Shown here: in pieces, positions 26,117 through 32,823 of the stretch
Position numbering within the stretch: position 1 is the stretch's first letter
Layout: each line of letters opens with the position of its first letter
Assembly (NCBI GenBank): GCA_029935455.1
Contig: JAOZKI010000009.1
Span: 1-40,736, forward strand
Direction: 5' to 3'
DNA: 40,736 bases
Source of the DNA: Lysobacterales bacterium
GTDB taxonomy: Bacteria > Pseudomonadota > Gammaproteobacteria > Xanthomonadales > SZUA-36
Notes under the pieces: model-generated
What the model saw: only the letters and a program-made list of their open reading frames with translations
Told to the model about the DNA's origin: nothing
The model's database searches: none
Program-made: the position numbers and the translations under genes

Positions 26117-27799
26117 CTAGATACCACCGTGCTCCAGCGGCCGATCACGGTGGACCAGCAGCCACTCTGCGTGCTCTTCCAGCGCCGCCTCACCGAGCGC
26201 GCGCAGAATACGGCGACGTAGCTGTGGGTCCGGGTTGTCATCCACCAGCTTACGTGCGTTGCCGAACACCTCGGCCATAAAGCGATACTGCTTGATCAGC
26301 TCCTTATCCGCTTTCTTATGCGAATAGGCGTCACGGACCCCGGCCAGCAGCGGCAACACGCCCATCAACACCAGCAGAAAAATAGCCTGGAGCTCCGTGA
26401 GCTGTCGGGCCAGCACCGCCAGTACCGCAGCCATGGCGATGCCGCCCCACAGGGCCACCTGCCCCAGCAGTTGGGTGCGACGGTAGGCACGGGCGCGCAG
26501 CGTGGCCTTGCGCTGGTAATAACCCAGCTGACCGGACTGCTGGTCGCCAATCCAATCGTCAATCACCCAGCTCAACCAGTGCGAATCCGGCGCCTGATTG
26601 CGGTCGCGACGCAGGCTGGCGAAGCGCATCACGTGGCGAATCCAGGCCAGATCCACATCCTGCTTCTGTAGAAAGTTGTCATAGGCAAAGGCGGCCGAAT
26701 GGGCCTCGACTACCCCGGCCAGATTCCAGTACACCTGCACCCGCAAACCTTCTGCCAGGGCTCGATAGTCGAGATATTTACGATGCCACTCACGGCGCTC
26801 ACCCAGCCAGTGAAAAAGCACGCCGATCAGAAACAGCCCCATAAACAGCAGCGCCATGCCCCACCGCTCGATAAACTCCGAATAGATCACAAATACCACG
26901 CCCATGAGCACCGCCAGGGCGTGACTGACCCACAGGCCGCGCAGAAACTGACGCTGGTAATGACGTGCCAACCAGTCCGCCTGCCCATAGAGCCGATCGG
27001 CCAGGGCGGCACCGGAGGGCAGCGCCTTGTGCCCCTGCAGCAGACTCTGGGCCCCGGCGCCAATGGCAGCGGCATGTGTTTTCAGGTCGCGCGCAAAGAT
27101 GGCCAGTCGCTCCAGCATGCGATGATAGGCAAAAGGCATGTGCTGACCTGACTGGCGCCCACCCGCCCCGGTCACCCAGTAGCTTTCGCCAAAGGCCAGT
27201 ACGCCCTCCGGCGCACCCTCAGGACGGTGCCGCCCACAGACAATGTGGTAGGCCAGATCATTGTCCCCATGCGTTAGCAGGCTGGGCGTGCTGTCCTCCA
27301 GAGTCGCGCCGGGCATCAGACCGGTCAGGTGATAGGCCATGACGCTGCCGGTACCGCCAGGCATACCATTGTCATGGCCATCCCAGAGCGCCAGCAGCAC
27401 CTGACAGTGGTTGGAAAGAAAGCAACCCAGCTGCACATACTGCTCGTCTCGCGGTGAGCCTTCCGGCAGCCGGGGCAGCGTGATCAGTTCGCAGCGTGTC
27501 AGCAACGCCTCCAGCGCCTGACCGCCATCCGCAAAATCCTCGCGATACTGCTCCAGGGGCATGGGCAGCACCGCCAGCACCGGCAGCTCCAGCTCCAGCG
27601 CCACCTCCGCCACCAGCTGGTCCGCGCCCTCGGCCATGCCGGACAGCACTTGCAGTTGCAGCTGCGGATAGTCGCTGATGAGCTGGCGTAAAAACCAGCG
27701 CACGCGCTCGCGCAGCGGCGCGATCTCCTGCGGCAGCAGATCGCGATGGCCGGTGACGGCGACGCTCAGGGTCTGGGCCGCGCCACTCAGGCCGGACAC
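26117..27799 (-). CDS. SLOG domain protein with two SLATT-like 2TM units (candidate conflict-system effector)
   Basis: 560 residues. The N-terminal SLOG (nucleotide-binding, LOG/DprA-like) domain is read from VTGHRD (15-20), SGMAEGAD (53-60), LLALWDG (135-141) and GGTGSVMAY (148-156). Two hydrophobic helix pairs follow, at about 289-331 and 447-487. Each is followed by a similar motif (KYLDYRALAE at 341 and LIKQYRFMAE at 501), as in SLATT membrane effector domains. The likely role is to bind a nucleotide signal and disturb the membrane. The GTG start overlaps the TIR gene by 13 nt, so the two are translationally coupled. Family names come from motif recognition, not a search. Confidence 0.75.
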   Translation of the reverse strand: MSGLSGAAQTLSVAVTGHRDLLPQEIAPLRERVRWFLRQLISDYPQLQLQVLSGMAEGADQLVAEVALELELPVLAVLPMPLEQYREDFADGGQALEALLTRCELITLPRLPEGSPRDEQYVQLGCFLSNHCQVLLALWDGHDNGMPGGTGSVMAYHLTGLMPGATLEDSTPSLLTHGDNDLAYHIVCGRHRPEGAPEGVLAFGESYWVTGAGGRQSGQHMPFAYHRMLERLAIFARDLKTHAAAIGAGAQSLLQGHKALPSGAALADRLYGQADWLARHYQRQFLRGLWVSHALAVLMGVVFVIYSEFIERWGMALLFMGLFLIGVLFHWLGERREWHRKYLDYRALAEGLRVQVYWNLAGVVEAHSAAFAYDNFLQKQDVDLAWIRHVMRFASLRRDRNQAPDSHWLSWVIDDWIGDQQSGQLGYYQRKATLRARAYRRTQLLGQVALWGGIAMAAVLAVLARQLTELQAIFLLVLMGVLPLLAGVRDAYSHKKADKELIKQYRFMAEVFGNARKLVDDNPDPQLRRRILRALGEAALEEHAEWLLVHRDRPLEHGGI

Positions 27800-29856
27800 A
27801 GGCCTTCTCGCGTACAGAACGCGATGAAATCGGGGTGGCCGTAGCTGCGCTCACGCAGATAGGCCAGCTGCGTCTGTAACAGGGTCTGGTCGCCCACCAG
27901 AAAGGCATGGCGCGCGATCATATCGGCTTCGTGGCAACTTGAGTAGCTGTCATTTGAAATCGGCACCTCGCGCAGCAAGGCCGGAGCGAATTGCGCCGGG
28001 TCCACACCCTCGATACGCCACCAGAGATAGCGCCAGCGAATGGTGAAACCCTGCGATATTTTGGCCGGGAGTTCGCCTGCCTCTTCCTGCAGCTGATCGC
28101 GCAGCACGGTAAAACGCTGCAGGCTGGCCCGCGCGGCGGGCAGATCGCCTTGATCCAGCTCCCAGGCAGCGTGGGTTAGAAGCAAATTGTAAAGGTCCTG
28201 CCGGTTATTAGCGGTCCCTTGCTCCTCCAGTACCAAACGCTCCAGCGTAGCCTGAGCAGCAGCCAGCTTGGCCGCCTCTACCGAGCCGGGAGTCAGAACT
28301 CGCTGGCTCAAGACCGAATGGTATTGATTCCGGGCCAGTTCGCCCTGCAGGCGACGATTGCTGGGGTTTTTCGCCAGCGCTTGCAACAGCCCTCGTTCAG
28401 CCGCCTGCCTTGCCTCCAGGGCCGCCTTATGCTTCGCCTGATATAACAGCACGGTCGCCAGACCCGAATGGCGGTAGGCCACATCAACGGCAAGAAAATT
28501 ATCAGCCGGATCCGCTTCCGCCAGCTGCTGGGCAATCTGCAGTGCTTCCACACGGCTTGCTTCCGCCGCCGGCAAGCGGCACAGCTGGGCCTGCGCGTCG
28601 GCCAGATAAGCCAGCTCATTACCCACGTGGCTCAGCGCTTCCGCACTGCCTTTATCTGCCGCCAGTGCTCGCCGGGCAAGCGCCACGTCGGCATGCTTGG
28701 CTGCCAACTCGGCTTCTCCCAGCAGTGCCCAGCGATCAATGCGGAAGTTGTTCAGATTGCTGCTGGCATAAGAATATTCCAGCAGCCACAGCGGGTCCTC
28801 CGGGTCCAGCTGGTGGCGGCTGGCTGCGATATCCAGATAGTGACCAAAGTGCTCCAGCGTTTCACTGACCACGCCCATCTCGTAGTAGTAATTGCCGACA
28901 TAGAACTCTGCCTGCGCCAGCTCAAAGGCCGCATCGCTGTCCCGCGGGTTGTCCGCATACAGCCGCTCAAAAATCGCCAACGATTCCTCATAGGCCGCCA
29001 GCGCCGCTTCCGGGCTGCCCTGATACAAATTGGTATTTCCCAGCTGGCGCAAAACCAGGCCCAGCTGGCGGCTGGTCGCCGGGGTCAGCTCCGCCGGATC
29101 CAGCGCCTGCAGATAGCTCTGGGCCGCGGCGCTGATGCGTGCCAGGGAGTCGAGATCGATGTTGCTTTCCAGATCGCTGCCCAGATTCACGAGAAAACCA
29201 ACCATCTCCTCGGCCTGCGCGCGCTGCTGCTGCTCGGCCTGGTGCGCGCTCCAGGCGCCCGCCAGCAGGAAGACCAGCAGCGTTGCCAGCGCCGCGCCAC
29301 CCAGCTGCCAGCGACGGCGGCGCACGAGATCACGCTGGCGCAGCTGGTCCAGCCGCACCCCGAGCAGACCGGCGATCAGCTTTTGCCGAGCCAGCCGCTT
29401 GCCGTCCGCATAGGGGCGCGCATCGGCCGCCAGCGGCTCATAGCCCTGCGGCTGGCCCTCGCGCAGGGCGGGCGGAAAGCAGCCGCCGTCAGCCGGCGCC
29501 GCCTGCGGATCACCGTCGACAATCAAGCACAGGACTGGCCGCTCCGGATGCAGCTCGCGAAAGGTGCGGATTTCTTCCCCCACCCAGCGTGAGGCGGCAG
29601 CCGCCGGAGAGCACAGCACGATTAGCGCGGCCGACTGCTCCAATGCCGTCTGCAGATGGGCAGACAGATCCTGCGCCGAGGACAGATCTTCCCGGTCGCG
29701 GAAAATCGGCGCCAGCCGCGCCGGCAGGTCACCGCCATGCTCGGCCCGCAGCCGGGCCGGCACGCGATAGCGCTCCAGCGCCCGGTGCAGCCAGCCGGCC
29801 CAGCGCTCATCGCGATGGCTGTAGCTTAGATAGGCTTTGTAATGCGCCTTATCCAT
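27787..29856 (-). CDS. TIR domain, single TM, TPR repeat protein
   Basis: 689 residues. The N-terminal TIR domain (about 5-115) has YKAYLSYSHRD, PIFRDREDLS, LIVLCSPAAAASRWVGEEIRTF (with Glu94/Glu95 where TIR NADases keep the catalytic Glu) and VLCLIVDG. A basic stretch (LVRRRRW, 177-183) precedes a membrane helix at 184-205, so by the positive-inside rule the rest lies outside the cytosol. Residues about 260-660 are helical with TPR-like units such as GNTNLYQGSPEAALAAYEESL. The C-terminal Cys pairs fit an oxidising compartment. TIR domains of this sort can make signals from NAD+, but activity here is inferred. Confidence 0.85.
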   Translation of the reverse strand: MDKAHYKAYLSYSHRDERWAGWLHRALERYRVPARLRAEHGGDLPARLAPIFRDREDLSSAQDLSAHLQTALEQSAALIVLCSPAAAASRWVGEEIRTFRELHPERPVLCLIVDGDPQAAPADGGCFPPALREGQPQGYEPLAADARPYADGKRLARQKLIAGLLGVRLDQLRQRDLVRRRRWQLGGAALATLLVFLLAGAWSAHQAEQQQRAQAEEMVGFLVNLGSDLESNIDLDSLARISAAAQSYLQALDPAELTPATSRQLGLVLRQLGNTNLYQGSPEAALAAYEESLAIFERLYADNPRDSDAAFELAQAEFYVGNYYYEMGVVSETLEHFGHYLDIAASRHQLDPEDPLWLLEYSYASSNLNNFRIDRWALLGEAELAAKHADVALARRALAADKGSAEALSHVGNELAYLADAQAQLCRLPAAEASRVEALQIAQQLAEADPADNFLAVDVAYRHSGLATVLLYQAKHKAALEARQAAERGLLQALAKNPSNRRLQGELARNQYHSVLSQRVLTPGSVEAAKLAAAQATLERLVLEEQGTANNRQDLYNLLLTHAAWELDQGDLPAARASLQRFTVLRDQLQEEAGELPAKISQGFTIRWRYLWWRIEGVDPAQFAPALLREVPISNDSYSSCHEADMIARHAFLVGDQTLLQTQLAYLRERSYGHPDFIAFCTREGLCPA

Positions 29857-29903
29857 AGCAACTGTTCAACGCAAGCTGCATAAACCTTAATGGACAGTGG
29901 GAT

Positions 29904-30533
29904 TCAGTTTCGTCCGCGGTTGCGAATCTTGGGATCGCTGTCAGCACACACTTCCTGATTAGCGATGGTCGCGCAGGCTCGTAAACGATAGAAGTAGTCG
30001 GTTTTCGAATTGTTCGCGCTAAACAGTTTGAAGTGCTTTTCACTGCCCTGGATGGCGCCCAAATCAATCACACCATTTTCGGCTGGTACCACAATGGCGG
30101 CATATTTACCTGCTGCAGAAGCTGCAAACTGGATACGCTGCTTCTTTTTAAGGCTACAGCTGTTGGGATTCAACTTCTGTCCGCTTTGAGGGGGCTGATT
30201 GCACACGAAGGCCTTTTCGAAGGCCCAATTCCCACCTACGCCCGGTGCAGTTTTGAGTTCAAAATGGATCACACCCGCGCTGGCAGGCTCAAAAGTAACA
30301 GCTCCATCGCCAGTGCTGGTATCACCTCCGGTCAGTTTGAGCTCATAGCCACCTGCGCCGTCTGACGTGACTTCTGCGCTAACATCACGCGGAGTCAGCA
30401 ACAGTTCTTCTGAGGCATAGCCATTATCATCCGCATCCTGTTTAGCCGTGGCCATGGTGGCGTCCTGCGCGGCGCAGGCGGTGGTTACCAGCAAGGCCAG
30501 TGACACCGCGGTCACTTGTTTATAGAGCGTCAT
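29904..30533 (-). CDS. Exported protein upstream of the TIR gene, possible lipoprotein
   Basis: 209 residues from the ATG at 30533, chosen because GGGGGA lies 5 bp upstream. The ORF track's 16 extra residues precede it. The signal peptide ends TTACAAQ, which allows either lipoprotein processing at Cys20 (weak lipobox) or signal peptidase I cleavage after Ala21. The mature part is beta-rich, with Cys in FVCNQPPQSG, NSCSLKK, RACATI and EVCADSD that could form two disulfides. I recognise no family. The gene is visibly less GC-rich than its neighbours and ends 47 bp before the TIR gene on the same strand. Confidence 0.7.
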   Translation of the reverse strand: MTLYKQVTAVSLALLVTTACAAQDATMATAKQDADDNGYASEELLLTPRDVSAEVTSDGAGGYELKLTGGDTSTGDGAVTFEPASAGVIHFELKTAPGVGGNWAFEKAFVCNQPPQSGQKLNPNSCSLKKKQRIQFAASAAGKYAAIVVPAENGVIDLGAIQGSEKHFKLFSANNSKTDYFYRLRACATIANQEVCADSDPKIRNRGRN

Positions 30534-30571
30534 AAATCCCCCGTTTCTTAATGGTTTGCGTAAGAACTCCC

Positions 30572-30580
30572 AATGTAGCA
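30572..30580 (-). promoter_or_regulatory. Candidate extended -10 (TGC-TACATT) for the TIR island
   Basis: On the minus strand TGCTACATT lies 38 bp before the exported protein ATG. It is the only promoter-like sequence I see ahead of the three minus-strand genes, and no strong one separates the exported protein gene from the TIR gene. Confidence 0.4.
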
Positions 30581-30630
30581 AGTTAAGCGCACAGATTCAC
30601 CCCATGGGGCCGTCGCGTTATCATGGCCCC

Positions 30631-30933
30631 ATGAATACGACCGCGACCAGCGATAGGATTGCCTGCCAAGTGCTACGCAGCATTCGGCGCGAACTCACCT
30701 ATTTGTACCTGCGCCATGACCTGGATCTGGACGCGCTGCCACCGGCGCTACAGACCCTGTTTGCCGGCGCCGAGCCCGCCATGCGGCTGGAGCTGCATAG
30801 CGGCAGCGTGCTGGCCCAGGAAGATATCGCTACGGTGTTAGCGAACCTGCGGGACCCGGGGTTCCACCTGCAGTTGCCGCCCAGGGAAGATCCCAGCGGC
30901 TGGCTGGACCTGCCCAGGCCCAAGGAGCCCTAG
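30631..30933 (+). CDS. YcgL domain-containing protein
   Basis: 100 residues matching the YcgL family of small gammaproteobacterial cytosolic proteins of unknown function: CQVLRSIRRELTYLYL, the middle LELHSGSVLAQEDIATVLANL and the ending GFHLQLPP align with E. coli YcgL. The start at 30631 agrees with the family. The ORF-track start 75 bp earlier does not. The stop shares CTAG with the convergent dehydrogenase gene. Confidence 0.9.
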   Translation: MNTTATSDRIACQVLRSIRRELTYLYLRHDLDLDALPPALQTLFAGAEPAMRLELHSGSVLAQEDIATVLANLRDPGFHLQLPPREDPSGWLDLPRPKEP

Positions 30934-31892
30934 CAGACCCGATGCAGCGGGGTGCCCCGCTCGCAGGCACGAATCACCGCCGTGATCTGATCCAGCGCTT
31001 CCTGCCGGGCCGCCACACTGCCCCAGGCGTTGTGCGGCGTAATGATGAGATTGGGAATATCCGTGGCCAGCAGCGGGTGGTCCGGCGCCGGCGGCTCCTG
31101 CGACAGCACATCAATACCCGCCCCCGCCAACTCGCCGGCACGCAGCGCATCGGCCAGATCCTGCTCGTGCACAATGCCGCCCCGGGCCGTATTGATGAGC
31201 AGCGCACCAGGTTTCATGCTCTGCAGGACCTCGCGGTCGATCATATGTCGGGTTGCCGGCGTTAAGGGGCAGTGCAGACTGACCACGTCGGCGCTTTCCA
31301 TGAGGTGCCGGAAAGACAGGCGCTCCGGACGGGTCTGCATGCCGCGGCGCTCGCCAAGCAACAGATTCATGCCCACCGCGCGTGCCAGTTCGCCGGTCGC
31401 ACGACCCAGCGTGCCGTAACCGATAATACCCAGGCTCAGCGAGCCCAGCTCCCGAATCGGGCGGTCATGCAGACTGAAAGTGCCAGCCCGCGCCCAGTCG
31501 CCGTTATAGACCCGCTCGCGATAGAAAGGCTGGCCGCGGAGCAGGCTGAGAATGAGCCCCAAAACATGCTGGGCCACGGACGCGGAACAGTAGTCACGGA
31601 TGTTGCACACGGTGATGCCGAGATTCTTGGCCGCCTCCAGATCCACCACATTCACGCCGGTAGCCGCTATGACGATCAGCTTCAGTTCGCGCGCCGCAAC
31701 CAGCGCCGCGCGATCCAGTGGCACCTTGTTGGTCACCACCACCTGCGCACCCGTCAGGCGTTCATGCAGCTGGTCCGGATGGGTATTGGCATGCATGCGC
31801 CAGGCCGGCAGGCTGCGGTCCAGGGCGGCGAGGCTGAGCTCACCGTTATCGATGGTAGCCAGGTCGAGGAAGACGCCCTGGCGCAGGGTCAT
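30930..31892 (-). CDS. D-2-hydroxyacid dehydrogenase (HprA-like)
   Basis: A 320-residue NAD(P)H-dependent oxidoreductase, likely hydroxypyruvate/glyoxylate reductase or a related D-2-hydroxyacid dehydrogenase. GIIGYGTLGRAT is the GxGxxG nucleotide loop. Catalytic residues are the Arg in NTARGGIV, the Glu in SQEPP and the His in ITPHNAWGS. It lies 13 bp downstream of exbD, so the two may be cotranscribed. Confidence 0.9.
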   Translation of the reverse strand: MTLRQGVFLDLATIDNGELSLAALDRSLPAWRMHANTHPDQLHERLTGAQVVVTNKVPLDRAALVAARELKLIVIAATGVNVVDLEAAKNLGITVCNIRDYCSASVAQHVLGLILSLLRGQPFYRERVYNGDWARAGTFSLHDRPIRELGSLSLGIIGYGTLGRATGELARAVGMNLLLGERRGMQTRPERLSFRHLMESADVVSLHCPLTPATRHMIDREVLQSMKPGALLINTARGGIVHEQDLADALRAGELAGAGIDVLSQEPPAPDHPLLATDIPNLIITPHNAWGSVAARQEALDQITAVIRACERGTPLHRVC

Positions 31893-31905
31893 AGCGGGGC
31901 GGGAC

Positions 31906-32313
31906 TCAGGGCTTCGTGGTGGTGGCGACGCTAACGCTGTCGATGGCCACCGCCTTGGCCGCGTTCAGCACCGCAACCAGCGCGTCCGTTTCCGCGTCCG
32001 GGTGTGAGGCCACGATGAGCGGCGAGTCGGGCTTTTCTGCCTTTTGCCGCTCCAGGTTGGCCTGCACCGCTTTCGGCTCAATCAGTCGGCCCTGCACGCT
32101 AATATTGCTGCTGCCATCGATCTTGACCACGATGGGGCCTTTTTTCTGCTTGAGTTCTTTCGGCGGCGTATTGGACGGGCGCGAAACTTCGAGACCTTTT
32201 TCCTTCACAAAGGAAGTGGTCACGATAAAAAAGATCAGCATGATGAACACGATGTCCAGCATGGGAGTGATGTTGATTTCGGCCTCTTCGTCGGCCTTGT
32301 GCCTTCTGCGCAT
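31906..32313 (-). CDS. exbD: ExbD/TolR-family biopolymer transport protein
   Basis: 135 residues. A short cytosolic N-terminus and one membrane helix INITPMLDIVFIMLIFFIVT, with the proton-path Asp, precede a periplasmic domain with FVKEKGLEVSRPS. It should work with an ExbB partner and TonB or another energised protein, but no exbB or tonB lies beside it. It is upstream of the hydroxyacid dehydrogenase gene by 13 bp. Confidence 0.92.
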   Translation of the reverse strand: MRRRHKADEEAEINITPMLDIVFIMLIFFIVTTSFVKEKGLEVSRPSNTPPKELKQKKGPIVVKIDGSSNISVQGRLIEPKAVQANLERQKAEKPDSPLIVASHPDAETDALVAVLNAAKAVAIDSVSVATTTKP

Positions 32314-32630
32314 GCTTGTACCTGTTATCCACGGCCTGCACCCAGACCGTACCGGGCCACCAAGCTTACTGCATCTGGCCCCTGCAAAGAAAGTCGTTGG
32401 CGCCAGCAGCGCGACGGCCCGGCGCCGTCGGACTCAACCGGCAGCCGGTGCTACAGGAAAAATGATCAGCAGCCAGGCTGCCCTGGCCCCACGGAAACCC
32501 GCCGAAACCCGCGGAAACCCGGAAGCCAAAAACCCGCAGGGGTGCTGGTTGGAACGTGCGCCCGCCGGCACACAGACTGGCCCACGGCATGGTTGGCCGT
32601 CTGCCCCTTCGCCTGCGCCCCACCAGGGCC
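32314..32630 (-). other. 317-bp gene-free stretch between exbD and the small membrane protein
   Basis: Several ORFs are possible here in GC-rich frames but none has a start site or recognisable content. The stretch holds three 10-bp tandem units and a G-run array (listed separately). It presumably contains the exbD promoter, which I could not pick out. Confidence 0.6.
32487..32520 (-). repeat. Tandem 10-bp repeat and putative G-quadruplex
   Basis: The plus strand reads three 10-bp units of the form (GC)SGAAACCC. On the minus strand this gives GGG, GGG, GGG and GGGG separated by loops of exactly 7 nt (TTTCCGC, TTTCGGC, TTTCCGT), satisfying the usual G3+N1-7 rule for a quadruplex. A further GGG lies 12 bases 5' on the minus strand. 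Confidence 0.65.
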
Positions 32631-32804
32631 TCAGGATTTGTCTTGTTTGTGCTGGGGTTTTTTCCAACCCAGCGCCGCGCCGACTGCAACCCCCACGGCG
32701 ATCCATACCGGTTCTTTGGTTGCGGCAAAAACCGCAGCTCCCACGGCCGTACCAACGGCAATCCAGGCACCAGAACGGTCCGAAGTTTCAGATTTCTTGT
32801 TCAT
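32631..32804 (-). CDS. Small glycine-zipper membrane protein
   Basis: 57 residues from the ATG at 32804, with GGAGG upstream. The ORF track's longer start runs back into glmS. Two near-identical hydrophobic segments, WIAVGTAVGAAVF and WIAVGVAVGAALGW, flank a short Ala-Thr-Lys-Glu-Pro turn. This gives a helical hairpin with regularly spaced Gly and Ala. The tail is basic (KKPQHKQDKS). It begins 19 bp after glmS on the same strand, so it probably belongs to that operon. Function unknown. Confidence 0.7.
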   Translation of the reverse strand: MNKKSETSDRSGAWIAVGTAVGAAVFAATKEPVWIAVGVAVGAALGWKKPQHKQDKS

Positions 32805-32823
32805 ATTCCATGCGCCTCCCTGT

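Noticed and set aside
28468-29592. 374-codon plus-strand ORF
   Set aside because: Antisense to the TIR-TPR gene, no recognisable domain.
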